Source of the DNA: a virus
DNA: 21,884 bases
Reading direction: 5' to 3' (one strand)
Virus record (IMG/VR): IMGVR_UViG_3300042934_000207
Span: 1-21,884 of that record
This document shows, piece after piece, positions 1-8,029 of this stretch. Positions within the stretch are counted from its first letter, which is position 1, and the number at the start of each line of letters is the position of its first letter. Below the pieces are notes generated by a model that did no database searches, was not told where the DNA came from, and saw only the letters and a list, made by a program, of their open reading frames with translations. The position numbers and the translations under genes were made by a program.

Positions 1-433
1 GAAATCCACCGTTGGTGTTGCATAGTAAATCAAGGTCTTCTCCTGAGGCTATTTGCATTCCGTTTACATAATCAGGCGTTATCAATCTTAGTGCGTCTGT
101 ACTCAAATAGAATAATGCAGCCGCAAGTTCATTGCTCATCACAATTCCAGGTGTACTACCGAAGGCATCCGGGGAAACTCGGAAGTAACTTTCTGCTGTT
201 TGAAAAGCTGCAATAGCTAAATTTAATGAATCAAATTCGATGCGAGGTAATACACCCGGCTTTGTCTCTAGCCTGCTTTTATTTACGACCCAACCCCCAA
301 ACTCTCTGGCGTTGTCTGAGCTCAAAAATCCACTTAAAAGATATCCTATCTGCTGAAACCCTTCAGCCACGATCTGCGCAAGCTGCTCAGTCGTTGGCTT
401 CATCGGTACTTCCGGAAGTGTTGGAATTCCCAT
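1..433 (-). CDS. Unknown phage structural-region protein (3' end cut by window edge)
   Basis: An open frame starts with ATG at 433 and runs off the left edge, giving about 144 codons. A GGAGG ribosome site lies 7 bases upstream and overlaps the stop region of the preceding nozzle-like gene, so the two are co-transcribed. The N-terminus (MGIPTLPEVPMKPTTEQLAQ) is Pro/Thr/Gln-rich and is followed by an amphipathic segment and a mixed alpha/beta region. No catalytic motif, signal peptide or membrane helix is visible. Its place at the end of the head-tail gene set suggests a tail or virion component, but this is inferred from position only. I do not recognise the family. Confidence 0.75.
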   Translation of the reverse strand, partial: MGIPTLPEVPMKPTTEQLAQIVAEGFQQIGYLLSGFLSSDNAREFGGWVVNKSRLETKPGVLPRIEFDSLNLAIAAFQTAESYFRVSPDAFGSTPGIVMSNELAAALFYLSTDALRLITPDYVNGMQIASGEDLDLLCNTNGGF

Positions 434-443
434 AATAGCCTCC

Positions 444-1856
444 TTATCGTAAAGGCATCGCTTCTTGCTCACGATCCCACTCATATATATTGCATGGGCC
501 CACACCCGAAAACTTAACTCTCAGCCAGTTACCCATCGCTAAAGCGCCCATATTGAGCGGTATGCGTACACTTTTCAGTGATCCGGTAATGGTCGTGCCT
601 ATCTGAACCCAATCGGAGTCACCTGACGCTGATTTGCTTACGTGAATGTTCAACGAGCTGCCAGCCGGCACGTCTAGGATCAGCCGCATCCGGTACCATC
701 TGATTTGTTGGCTCAATGATCCTGCGCCGAAGGGTTTGCTCACCCATCGCCAGTTGATGCCTGTCCCATTATCAGCTGTTCCTCCGAGCTTGATCACCTT
801 GCCGCCCGTATCTCCCAAGTACAATTCATTCTGCATTTTCACGCCACATGTAGGGCTCCAGTCGTTCCACACGTACCAGATTTGAAACTCTAAATCGTAG
901 ACTAACAGTGTGTCAGGCGTACTGCCAGTCATCGGGATAGCTGCATACAGTTTCTTGCCGTCAGACGTGAGGAAACAGGTATTTGCGGCGCTTTTGTTCA
1001 TGTTATCGACGTACCATTGCACGGGAAATGAGAAGCTCTTGTCGGGCTTTGTGGAGCCTACGTATTGGTATATCCCCGTATCATCCAGAATGAACATGAC
1101 TCCCTGAACGGTGGCGACACATTTATTGTTCAGGATCCCAACCTCAGTCGTAACCGTGAATAGCGTGTAATCCGATGGCGCATAACCCATGAGCCGATGT
1201 ATGCTACTTGGCTTGAATACGGTTAAGGCGCTCAGCCCAGCGTTAACGCCGTTAATCTTCTCACCGTTTGAGGTTTCAATCGTGATATAGCCTGAATCCG
1301 CGTCATCACCGTTCGCAGTAGTCCAGTCGTTAGCGATGCGATAAGCCGTATACTTCAGGTCGTTATCAACTGCAGCAAATAGCCTGTCAGTAAACTGCTC
1401 CACATAGTTGGCGCCGCTTGGTGAAGTGGCTAGCGTGGATACAGATGAACCATCATACGCTCGCATTTGCCCCACGCCATTGGCCATAATCAAGTTAATA
1501 TCGCTGAATCCACCTTTAAAGTTGGCAAATGAAGCGTCCGTCGTACCCAGTCCGGTCGTTCCGGTGGATATCCAAGTAGTCCCGTTCCACTTGTACCACA
1601 CCCCGTTAGACACTGCGTGTAACTCATTGTCTTTCCATGCGCCTAACCCATTGATCGCAGCCGGCATTGCAGTTCCGAGCAATGAAAAACCCGGTCTCAC
1701 GGAGAGTGCCGGGTACTTATCGGATGATATATTGCTCATGTCGGATGATTCATCGTCGCGTAGGCTGAACGCATCGAGTTTGTTAATGCCCCTAAACGTC
1801 CGCTGCACGATCGGCGGTCTTGTTTTTATTGGAGGGTAGTGATTCATACGGCTCAT
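444..1856 (-). CDS. Predicted tail nozzle/hub beta-propeller protein (P22 gp10-like)
   Basis: This is a 470-aa protein starting at ATG 1856 with an AAGGAGGA ribosome site. Near the N-terminus it has a segment of the form LRDDESSDMSN followed by DKYPALSVRPGF (about residues 32-57). That pattern is typical of minimal-tail hub or nozzle proteins, where a conserved acidic/Asn stretch precedes an L-x-x-R-P-G-F motif. The rest is beta-rich with repeated blade-like units: NGVWYKWNGT near 84-93, a GIYQYVG stretch mid-protein, and a LLVYD...WYVW unit later, as in P22 gp10 or T7 gp12 type propellers. It follows the adaptor gene with only the beta-helix spike between, which is the expected neighbourhood. 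The family is inferred from pattern and context. A tail fibre or other propeller protein is the main alternative. Confidence 0.6.
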   Translation of the reverse strand: MSRMNHYPPIKTRPPIVQRTFRGINKLDAFSLRDDESSDMSNISSDKYPALSVRPGFSLLGTAMPAAINGLGAWKDNELHAVSNGVWYKWNGTTWISTGTTGLGTTDASFANFKGGFSDINLIMANGVGQMRAYDGSSVSTLATSPSGANYVEQFTDRLFAAVDNDLKYTAYRIANDWTTANGDDADSGYITIETSNGEKINGVNAGLSALTVFKPSSIHRLMGYAPSDYTLFTVTTEVGILNNKCVATVQGVMFILDDTGIYQYVGSTKPDKSFSFPVQWYVDNMNKSAANTCFLTSDGKKLYAAIPMTGSTPDTLLVYDLEFQIWYVWNDWSPTCGVKMQNELYLGDTGGKVIKLGGTADNGTGINWRWVSKPFGAGSLSQQIRWYRMRLILDVPAGSSLNIHVSKSASGDSDWVQIGTTITGSLKSVRIPLNMGALAMGNWLRVKFSGVGPCNIYEWDREQEAMPLR

Positions 1857-1867
1857 GCTAATCCTCC

Positions 1868-3403
1868 TTAAATATCTGCTCTGAATGAGATTCCATCTAA
1901 AGCTAAGTACGTATTTCCAGCACCCGTCGACGCTATTTGTACAGCACCTGCATTCGACACCTCAATGCCTGTTGTCTTCACGGTACCATCGCTTGAAAAA
2001 GTTACTATTGCTACAGTGAAAGCAGGACGGTATCCGGCGGGTAAAGTGAACAGTGTTGTTCCACCTGCAGCTGTGCCCGATTTTATCAACCCTCTGAGAT
2101 GAACAAAACCGTTAGCATCCTTGTAAAACCCAGCATTGGCGTAAACACTTCCGAAGTTTACCCATGCATTTTGCAACGATGCTGCTGTCCATGCCTTTGT
2201 TTTAATGCTTATATCATTAACGAATTGAGGTGTAACAGTTGTTTTCGATGAAACTGACTCATCACCGACAAGGTTATTCTGCAATTGATTCCCGGAGAGT
2301 GTCACGTTAGAAGAGTTTCCACTGAAATCGAACGCATCGATCCCGTACCTTTGTGTCTTGACCGTTTGATTATCGTAGCAGATATTGCCAACCAGGGTGA
2401 TGGAATCCCCTTTGTCCAAACTAATACCTGATTTCGATGCATAGACCGGTGTAACCGTGCTGCTCGTGCCATTGTTTGAACACGTGTTGTTCGCAATCGA
2501 GAGTCTTTTGGGACCAGTCGCATCATTCTTGATATTAATTCCGGTCAGCGCGTTAAATTCGCACGTGTTATCTGCTATAACGCCATCTTCACAGCAAACA
2601 TTTACGCCGTATTCCGTGTTGAGAGCTACGTAATTGTTAATGCATCTAAAGAACTTAATAAGTCCTTCTGAGTAAATTCCCGCAGCTCCTAGAGCTCCGT
2701 TACCATGCACATCCTGCCCGTTATACGTAAACCTTGAGTTAGTTACGGTTACGTGATGAGACGCTACCAGAAGACCGTCCAAATCGTTGTAGTGACAATC
2801 ACAGTTTTCAACGATGTTATTTGATGTTATATACGGTTCAATGTTGAGGTCTGAAGACAACCATATGCCCATGTAATAATTGTAGTCAGATCGGCAATCT
2901 CTCAATGTCACATTGTGGCCATTAGAAAACCCGATCCCCTGAAATGATGACTTGGTAGCATGGACTCGTTGAATGTTAATATCGTGGCAACGATAACCAA
3001 ATATCAAATATCCAGTGTGCGTTGCCTGATTGTCGCGGTTACCGTCCAGCGTCATATCCTCGATGTCCACGTTGCTTGCGAAGTTATCCAAGACAAATAT
3101 TGAAGTACTCACAGCATTATTTGAGACTTTGATGGTTGTCGCGCCAACCCCCGAGCCTCGAATTGTCACATTGGGCTTCACCGAAAGCTGGCCTGATTTT
3201 ATGTAAGTCCCAGGCGGGAATAAAACGACACCACCCTTTACCGAGGCATCACTAAGAGCCTTTGCGATGAATACAGTATCGTCCGAAACCCCGTCACCTT
3301 TAGCGCCGTACACCTTCACGTTGAAAATGAGGTCGCCCCAGGTCCGTTTGTTTATGTTTCCGTTCAGAATCTGTTGGGCAATTAGTTCAGTGGTTTCGCT
3401 CAT
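1868..3403 (-). CDS. Pectate-lyase-like beta-helix tail spike
   Basis: This is a 511-aa protein. Its start ATG (3403) overlaps the TGA of the adaptor gene, with AGGGGG just upstream. Residues 1-12 (MSETTELIAQQI) resemble the N-terminus of the beta-propeller fibre at 4041-5783, suggesting a shared docking peptide. Residues 28-45 (FNVKVYGAKGDGVSDDT) are the hallmark entry of the pectate lyase superfamily. A long right-handed parallel beta-helix follows, rich in N and G turns (SNNIVENC, NNTCSNNG, SGNQLQNN). The last 110 residues carry a fibre-tip domain with a YKDANGFVHLRG unit and LPAGYRP, common at phage fibre C-termini. It probably binds or depolymerises a surface polysaccharide; the active site cannot be assigned by eye. 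Confidence 0.85.
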   Translation of the reverse strand: MSETTELIAQQILNGNINKRTWGDLIFNVKVYGAKGDGVSDDTVFIAKALSDASVKGGVVLFPPGTYIKSGQLSVKPNVTIRGSGVGATTIKVSNNAVSTSIFVLDNFASNVDIEDMTLDGNRDNQATHTGYLIFGYRCHDINIQRVHATKSSFQGIGFSNGHNVTLRDCRSDYNYYMGIWLSSDLNIEPYITSNNIVENCDCHYNDLDGLLVASHHVTVTNSRFTYNGQDVHGNGALGAAGIYSEGLIKFFRCINNYVALNTEYGVNVCCEDGVIADNTCEFNALTGINIKNDATGPKRLSIANNTCSNNGTSSTVTPVYASKSGISLDKGDSITLVGNICYDNQTVKTQRYGIDAFDFSGNSSNVTLSGNQLQNNLVGDESVSSKTTVTPQFVNDISIKTKAWTAASLQNAWVNFGSVYANAGFYKDANGFVHLRGLIKSGTAAGGTTLFTLPAGYRPAFTVAIVTFSSDGTVKTTGIEVSNAGAVQIASTGAGNTYLALDGISFRADI

Positions 3404-3972
3404 AATAGCCCCCTGTACACGTCTTGTATCTGGTAGGAGTATGATTGCTTAGCCTGATTAAACGAATTCAACAATGCGTTATACTGCGTCATGAAGCCAC
3501 TTGCTACATCAAATTGGCTGAAAGTCTCAGCGATCATTTTGCAAGCATAATACACCAACATCATGTGGAAGTCTTGATCAAAATCAGGGATATCCGTCAC
3601 ACTCTCCAAGATTCTCGGCTCTTTATAGCGGAATATCATAAGCCCATCCGTAATGTCCTTTTCAGGGGTAGGATGCAAAGCTAAAATGTTTTCACCGAGG
3701 AACCAGTAGAACTCATTGTCCGAAACCCCTCTTACATTGGCTTCCACATACTCGACGCCACCTACGACCACATCGATCACCTTGGTTTTCGAGTATCCCA
3801 ACACGTAAAACTGCGAATCGTTCACGATATCCATTACATCGACCGCCTGCGGCTTGTAGATGGTGCGGAATAGCTCCTTCTGGATCTCGTTGAGCTTGTT
3901 CATCACGCTAGCGTTAGAGAGGCCGTGCGGGTACTTCTCTTGGATCTCGTCTAGGATTTGTTGGACGTTCAC
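3400..3972 (-). CDS. Head-to-tail adaptor (SU10 adaptor / P22 gp4-like)
   Basis: This is a 190-aa protein starting at GTG 3972 with a GGAGG site 7 bases upstream. An ATG is absent at this position, so GTG is the likely start. The N-terminal helix (MNVQQILDEIQEKYP), the central beta portion and the motif DIPDFDQDFHMMLVYYACKM (about residues 132-151) match adaptor proteins that dock under the portal in short-tailed and some long-tailed phages. These have an L/I-P-D-F-x-x-D-F/Y-H signature before the final helices. The last 30 residues are a polar helix (NSFNQAKQSYSYQ), likely the portal-contact tail. It is one base-pair-step coupled (ATGA) to the beta-helix spike downstream. Function is inferred from motif and operon position. 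Confidence 0.7.
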   Translation of the reverse strand: MNVQQILDEIQEKYPHGLSNASVMNKLNEIQKELFRTIYKPQAVDVMDIVNDSQFYVLGYSKTKVIDVVVGGVEYVEANVRGVSDNEFYWFLGENILALHPTPEKDITDGLMIFRYKEPRILESVTDIPDFDQDFHMMLVYYACKMIAETFSQFDVASGFMTQYNALLNSFNQAKQSYSYQIQDVYRGLL

Positions 3973-4040
3973 GGGGGTCCTCCTTTCTTGTGTAGCTATT
4001 GAACTTCGTTTGTTAAAGATCGTTATGTCGCGTAAAGTAA

Positions 4041-5783
4041 TTACAATTTAAATTTAACCATGTTATCCGTTTCTTTTAGCCCAGCGATATACAAGTAATC
4101 GTCAAGGATGAAGGTGGCTTCCGGTTCAACGGTGTACTTATTGTTCGCGTACCCAGTGTACGGATAACTGTAATCATCCACCACTTCAAATGTGCCATCA
4201 CTCAACAGTTTAATTTTAAGTGCATGAAGTGTTGCGAATCCTGTACTCAAATAAATATAACCGTCAAAACACATGCCTTGAGGTTGCGCTTCCGATCCAA
4301 CATATCCGAAATAACTGCCCAATATCTGTGCTGTCCCGTTGTAATCGGCGGTTGATTTCCCACTGACATATGTGCCCCATTTAAGTGGATTAGACTTATC
4401 GGCTGTGTTGTCTGCCAAATTGTTGTCGCCCATGCCAAGCAGAATTTTATAAATCCGCAAATAGACACTATCAACGATACACGCATAATAAACGATGTGG
4501 TTATTTTCTCCGAAACATGCAGCGCCATCGCCTTCTAGTTGAGGCTTCACTGCGCCCTCTTTAAAAATAATTTTCGTATTTGCGCTATCCGTTACATTTA
4601 AAGCCGACTTACCTATAGGATTGCTGTATAAATTTATTTCAGGCGGATACCCACCGCCGTTATATACAAGCAGTTTTCCGTTCTTGTAATCAACGCCATT
4701 TGAATGGCCTAAATTGTGGTCAATCCCACCTAAAGCATTCCAATTGCTATCAAAACGGTTTATTCTACTCCAAACAGTATGGTCGGAGGAACCCCCGCCT
4801 ACCATCCATATTTCATCATCAACAACCGTTCCATCTTGACCACACCATACAGTTCTTATTTCTCTAGGAGACCTAGACGTTAAAGGTAGCTTGTCTTTTG
4901 TATTTGGGTCCTTGCCTTTAATTGAGTATTTACTAGCGCACTGTACTGTTTTAGTTAAAGTATTTAGCACAGCAATTAAAATGTTATCTTCTGATAATCC
5001 TGCTAACGTGCCTGATGTTTGAATCGAGAAGGCATTCGTAACAGTGTCGAAATAGAGCAAATTCAACCCAAAAGACTTATTCATGCTAACTGTTAAATCA
5101 GCAGTTGTATTTGTACCAAACTTTGATTTTCCATAAACGAGATTAGTATCTCTAGGAATAACGATAGTTCCTGTGTCAAAATTGAAATCTAAGACCAATC
5201 CAAGTGTATTAAAATACGCCAATAAAACTGCTTCTCCTACTCTCGTTCTTTTAGAAGAAGTGACACTTTTATCTGCGAGTACTGTGCTTTGATAAACCCC
5301 ACCCGCTGTCCATGCCGTTCCGTTCCAATAGTACCATTTGCCATCTGCTGTAACTATGTAGACGCCTGTTGCTCCAGTCGGCAAGGACGTCTGTAATGCT
5401 GTGAGTGTGGCGTATGCCCCTTTTGGAGAGGAATTTCCGATGTTGGATATTGCCGTAGTGTTGGCTGATACATTGGCATTTGTAGTGTTTAAATCCACTT
5501 GATTAGCTTTAAGCACGACCTGGCCATCGATTCGATTAATTTCCGCTTGGACCACTGGGTTGTTTACCTCAGTCATTAAAGCAGGGTCAAGTTGGTCGAC
5601 ACCTACCGCACCTACCGCAATCATATCGCTGGTGACAGGATCGCTGATTGTCTTCGCCGTGATACTACCAATATTCTTCAACTTCAACGCATCTATCTCA
5701 TCGCCGCCGCCGATCTCATGCGTCTCTGCGTGGGTTTTTTTTTGGTTCAGCTGCCTCATGATCAACTCTGTTGTTTCGTTCAT
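4041..5783 (-). CDS. Beta-propeller receptor-binding / fibre-like protein
   Basis: This is a 580-aa protein starting at ATG 5783 with AAGGAGG 8 bases upstream. Residues 1-12 (MNETTELIMRQL) mirror the N-terminus of the spike at 1868-3403. Residues 17-31 hold a HAETHEIGGGDEID motif; H-x-x-x-H-x-x-GG-x-D-x-I is common near the N-terminus of phage fibres and appendages. Residues 80-115 look like a trimeric coiled stretch (repeated N-x-x-x-I/V). Residues 128-162 carry the TALQTSLPTG...WYYWNGTAW unit shared with the FN3/LamG protein. From about 305 onward, repeats such as EIWMVGGGS, GHSNGVDYKNGKLLVYNGGG and GMCFDGYIYLST suggest a beta-propeller, probably the host-binding head. No catalytic residues can be assigned. 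It lies just after a strong terminator. Confidence 0.75.
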   Translation of the reverse strand: MNETTELIMRQLNQKKTHAETHEIGGGDEIDALKLKNIGSITAKTISDPVTSDMIAVGAVGVDQLDPALMTEVNNPVVQAEINRIDGQVVLKANQVDLNTTNANVSANTTAISNIGNSSPKGAYATLTALQTSLPTGATGVYIVTADGKWYYWNGTAWTAGGVYQSTVLADKSVTSSKRTRVGEAVLLAYFNTLGLVLDFNFDTGTIVIPRDTNLVYGKSKFGTNTTADLTVSMNKSFGLNLLYFDTVTNAFSIQTSGTLAGLSEDNILIAVLNTLTKTVQCASKYSIKGKDPNTKDKLPLTSRSPREIRTVWCGQDGTVVDDEIWMVGGGSSDHTVWSRINRFDSNWNALGGIDHNLGHSNGVDYKNGKLLVYNGGGYPPEINLYSNPIGKSALNVTDSANTKIIFKEGAVKPQLEGDGAACFGENNHIVYYACIVDSVYLRIYKILLGMGDNNLADNTADKSNPLKWGTYVSGKSTADYNGTAQILGSYFGYVGSEAQPQGMCFDGYIYLSTGFATLHALKIKLLSDGTFEVVDDYSYPYTGYANNKYTVEPEATFILDDYLYIAGLKETDNMVKFKL

Positions 5784-5801
5784 CGCTCGACCTCCTTATA
5801 C

Positions 5802-5823
5802 AAAAAAAGCCCCTCAACGGGGC
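5802..5823 (-). terminator. Intrinsic terminator after the 93-aa gene
   Basis: On the minus strand GCCCC-GTTGA-GGGGC is followed at once by seven T. It starts one base after the TAA of the 93-aa gene and ends about 20 bases before the ATG of the beta-propeller gene. It sits inside a co-directional late operon with no visible promoter after it, so downstream expression must rely on read-through or antitermination. Confidence 0.85.
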
Positions 5824-5824
5824 G

Positions 5825-6106
5825 TTAGTAACTTACTACGATATCTTTCAGTTCGGAAATGGTGATTTTACGCTTAGCTTTCTGTGTCTGCTCGTATGCA
5901 TTTTTCCAAATATCTGCGATAACCTCAGGTACTTCAAATTCACGGCCACGCGGCACCGCGTAAATAATCCCGTTCCAGCCGATCGGCACAACATCCCCCG
6001 GGTTCTGCTCATCTTCAGGGATGTGAATCGTCTTCTTAGGCATTGCTTGCAGCCTTTCCATCAGTGTTCTTTCCTCTTGTGTTTCAGCATTTGTTCTAGC
6101 AGCCAT
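5825..6106 (-). CDS. Small capsid-adjacent protein, unknown function
   Basis: This is a 93-aa protein starting at ATG 6106 with AAGGAGG 7 bases upstream. The N-terminal third is a charged helix (AETQEERTLMERLQAM). The middle reads like a compact beta unit (KKTIHIPEDEQNPGDVV, GWNGIIYAVPRG), and the C-terminus is a lysine-rich helix. No transmembrane segment is seen. It sits directly after the major capsid gene and is bracketed by two intrinsic terminators. A head-decoration or head-completion role is possible from position, but I do not recognise the family. Confidence 0.8.
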   Translation of the reverse strand: MAARTNAETQEERTLMERLQAMPKKTIHIPEDEQNPGDVVPIGWNGIIYAVPRGREFEVPEVIADIWKNAYEQTQKAKRKITISELKDIVVSY

Positions 6107-6120
6107 TATTGTTCCTCCTT

Positions 6121-6147
6121 AAATTTAAAAGGAGCCCGAAGGCTCCT
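6121..6147 (-). terminator. Intrinsic terminator after the major capsid gene
   Basis: On the minus strand AGGAGCC-TTCG-GGCTCCT is a perfect 7-bp stem with a stable UUCG tetraloop, followed by TTTTAAATTT. It lies between the capsid stop and the next gene, whose AAGGAGG ribosome site begins right after the T-rich run. It would lower transcription of the genes downstream of the capsid and protect the capsid mRNA 3' end. Confidence 0.88.
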
Positions 6148-6164
6148 CGGTTCAGTTTATTTTA

Positions 6165-7127
6165 TTAAGCAGATACAGCGCATTCGTAACGAAGAATAGC
6201 CAGTTGCTGGATGATAACAGAAGTGAAAGCAGCTTTCCATGCGACCGTGTTGAATTGGTTCAACGGATCTGCAGTACCGGCACTACCAGCTGCGTGAACA
6301 ATGATCTCTGGTTTGCTGGAACCTTCAACATCAGGAACACCGTATGCTCCTGCGCCGATCATCAGGTTAAGGTGAACCGGAATACCAGCAGCTCCACCAG
6401 TTGCATCGATAGACACGTTAACAGCTTCTAAGAAGTAAACGCCGTACAGTTTACCAAGCTCACCATTCTTACGGTTGTCCACGCTCACGTAAGTGTTTTG
6501 CTCCTTCCACTCTTGCGTCTGCATCAGATCTGTTGCTACATCAGGAGAAACGAACATCAAGTAGCCCATCGAACCATCAGGTAGCTTGATCTCTTTCACT
6601 TTGTTTTTCTTCATCGTGCGGCGCATCTTCAAGATATCAAGTGCAGAGATTTTATCAGCAGCAGCAACCGTCACGCGGCTTGCTCGACCAGCTGCATAGT
6701 ATACGTTTGTGCCGGCAGTAATGATGTCGCGAACGATGATATCCTGAGATTGTCCAGCATTCTCACCCATGAGCTCAGCCGTTTCAGTCATCAGCGGATC
6801 AAGTCCAACCAGGTCGATGAACTCAGAGATTTTAGTCCAGTTACCGTATTGTTGAACCGTTGCCGTTACCGGTGTAATCGACAGATCCACGCCATCCGGA
6901 GTAACGCCCTCGGTGATAGCTGTCGTCGACACTGCAAGGTTGTTCAAACGTCTCCATTGAGCCGTAGCACCTTTACGCGTAGGGATGTTCTTTTTATCAC
7001 CGTATTTCATGAAGAACAATTCCGGTGTTAGACGGTCCAGCATTGCTGTTTGATAAAATGTTGCGTTCTCCGCAGAAAGTTGATTTACACCAGATCCTGT
7101 GTTATACCCTTGTACGTTTGTAGCCAT
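6165..7127 (-). CDS. Major capsid protein, N4-gp56 type
   Basis: This is a 320-aa protein starting at ATG 7127 with AAGGGAG 9 bases upstream. The N-terminal block (TPELFFMKYGDKKNIPTRKG, about residues 34-53), then a WRRLNNL segment and TEGVTPDG, are the recognisable pattern of the N4-gp56 family of HK97-fold capsid proteins. The usual central part follows, with ENAGQSQDIIVRDI and KLPDGSMGYLMFVSPD. The C-terminus (FNTVAWKAAFTSVIIQQLAI) has the family's aromatic/hydrophobic ending. The scaffold gene is directly upstream, as expected, and a strong terminator follows. It should be the most abundant virion protein. Confidence 0.9.
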   Translation of the reverse strand: MATNVQGYNTGSGVNQLSAENATFYQTAMLDRLTPELFFMKYGDKKNIPTRKGATAQWRRLNNLAVSTTAITEGVTPDGVDLSITPVTATVQQYGNWTKISEFIDLVGLDPLMTETAELMGENAGQSQDIIVRDIITAGTNVYYAAGRASRVTVAAADKISALDILKMRRTMKKNKVKEIKLPDGSMGYLMFVSPDVATDLMQTQEWKEQNTYVSVDNRKNGELGKLYGVYFLEAVNVSIDATGGAAGIPVHLNLMIGAGAYGVPDVEGSSKPEIIVHAAGSAGTADPLNQFNTVAWKAAFTSVIIQQLAILRYECAVSA

Positions 7128-7148
7128 TCATAACATCTCCCTTATGGT

Positions 7149-7931
7149 TTAGTCTAAGCTATTACGCTTACCTTGTTTAACTTCCTCAATCATGCGGCGC
7201 TGCTGATCTCTCGTCATGGCCGCGAAGCCTGTTTTGTGTTCAACTCCACCAGCCCCCAGTGAGCCCGTAGCAGTTTCCCTATTTTGCTGAATCTTCCGGA
7301 GCGTTTCTGCCTCCGTTTGCTTGGCGATATTAGCAATCTTGTCCTCATAAGTAGCCAGTTTGTAGGCATCTTCGAGTTTATAGCCTTTGTTAATGGCTAA
7401 TTCGAATACTTTCTCCTGGTGCTGCTCGAAATCAGGGTATCTCGTCTTCAATTCTGCAATCTCAGAGTTAATCTGAACCTGCAAACGTTCCTGCTGCAGC
7501 GCTGCCTTCTCCTGCTCAAACTGAGCAATCTGCTTCTTCATAGGCTCAAGGTGATCGCGGATCACGCTTTCATCCACACCAAGCTTTGCGGCTTCTTCTT
7601 GGATCTGCAACCGGTGCTCATGCTCATCCAAGGCTTTCAAATAATCGCTGTGACTCTCAAACCCATTAAATTTGGCGATACGCTCAAGGTTCTGCTGGTA
7701 AGTCTCAGCTTCCTTTGCTCGCTCAGCCACCTTGTCATAGTTCAAACCTTTTTGAATCCAAGTCGGAGCTTCTTCCTCAGGGATAAAGCGATCCTCCTTG
7801 TTATACTTCACTGTTAGCCCTCTAGGCGCTTCCTGTGTGGTAGCAGGTGTGCTTGTCTCATTGGAGCTTACCGAAGTCTCTACGGACGTTTCTGGCGCTG
7901 CTACATCGCTATGGTTGGCGATCTCTTCCAT
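7149..7931 (-). CDS. Capsid scaffolding protein
   Basis: This is a 260-aa protein starting at ATG 7931 with GGAGG 10 bases upstream. It is acidic and Thr/Ser-rich at the N-terminus (residues 1-38) and then largely helical. A long coiled coil spans about residues 65-170 (EAETYQQNLERIAKF, QIAQFEQEKAALQQERLQVQ), and the C-terminus is basic and polar (TRDQQRRMIEEVKQGKR). This shape and the position directly before the capsid gene fit an internal scaffold that guides procapsid assembly and leaves before or during packaging. It would act with the capsid and portal proteins. No protease motif is visible, so it is probably not a fused maturation protease. Confidence 0.85.
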   Translation of the reverse strand: MEEIANHSDVAAPETSVETSVSSNETSTPATTQEAPRGLTVKYNKEDRFIPEEEAPTWIQKGLNYDKVAERAKEAETYQQNLERIAKFNGFESHSDYLKALDEHEHRLQIQEEAAKLGVDESVIRDHLEPMKKQIAQFEQEKAALQQERLQVQINSEIAELKTRYPDFEQHQEKVFELAINKGYKLEDAYKLATYEDKIANIAKQTEAETLRKIQQNRETATGSLGAGGVEHKTGFAAMTRDQQRRMIEEVKQGKRNSLD

Positions 7932-7947
7932 GGTTCAATTCCTCCTG

Positions 7948-7967
7948 TTCAGCTATGGTAGGCTGAA
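7948..7967 (-). other. Short hairpin just upstream of the scaffold ribosome site
   Basis: TTCAGC and GCTGAA form a 6-bp inverted repeat with an 8-base loop. It ends two bases before the AGGAGGA ribosome site of the scaffold gene on the minus strand. It could shape or protect the scaffold mRNA start. There is no direct evidence of function. Confidence 0.35.
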
Positions 7968-7985
7968 TGTTTTTGGATATAGTGA

Positions 7986-8013
7986 AGGCCCTCCGCTGCT
8001 CTGCGAAAGGCCT
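7986..8013 (-). other. Eleven-bp hairpin between the SGNH and scaffold genes
   Basis: AGGCCTTTCGC and GCGGAGGGCCT form an 11-bp stem (two G-U pairs on the minus-strand RNA) with a 6-base loop. No T run follows on either strand, so it is not a canonical intrinsic terminator. In a head operon it could be an RNA processing or stability element that separates highly translated scaffold/capsid mRNA from the upstream part. Confidence 0.5.
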
Positions 8014-8029
8014 GGAGTTCCAAAAGGTA

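Noticed and set aside
1408-1839. Plus-strand 143-codon open frame opposite the nozzle-like gene
   Set aside because: No ribosome site, no recognisable protein pattern, and it is the reverse shadow of a well-supported minus-strand gene.
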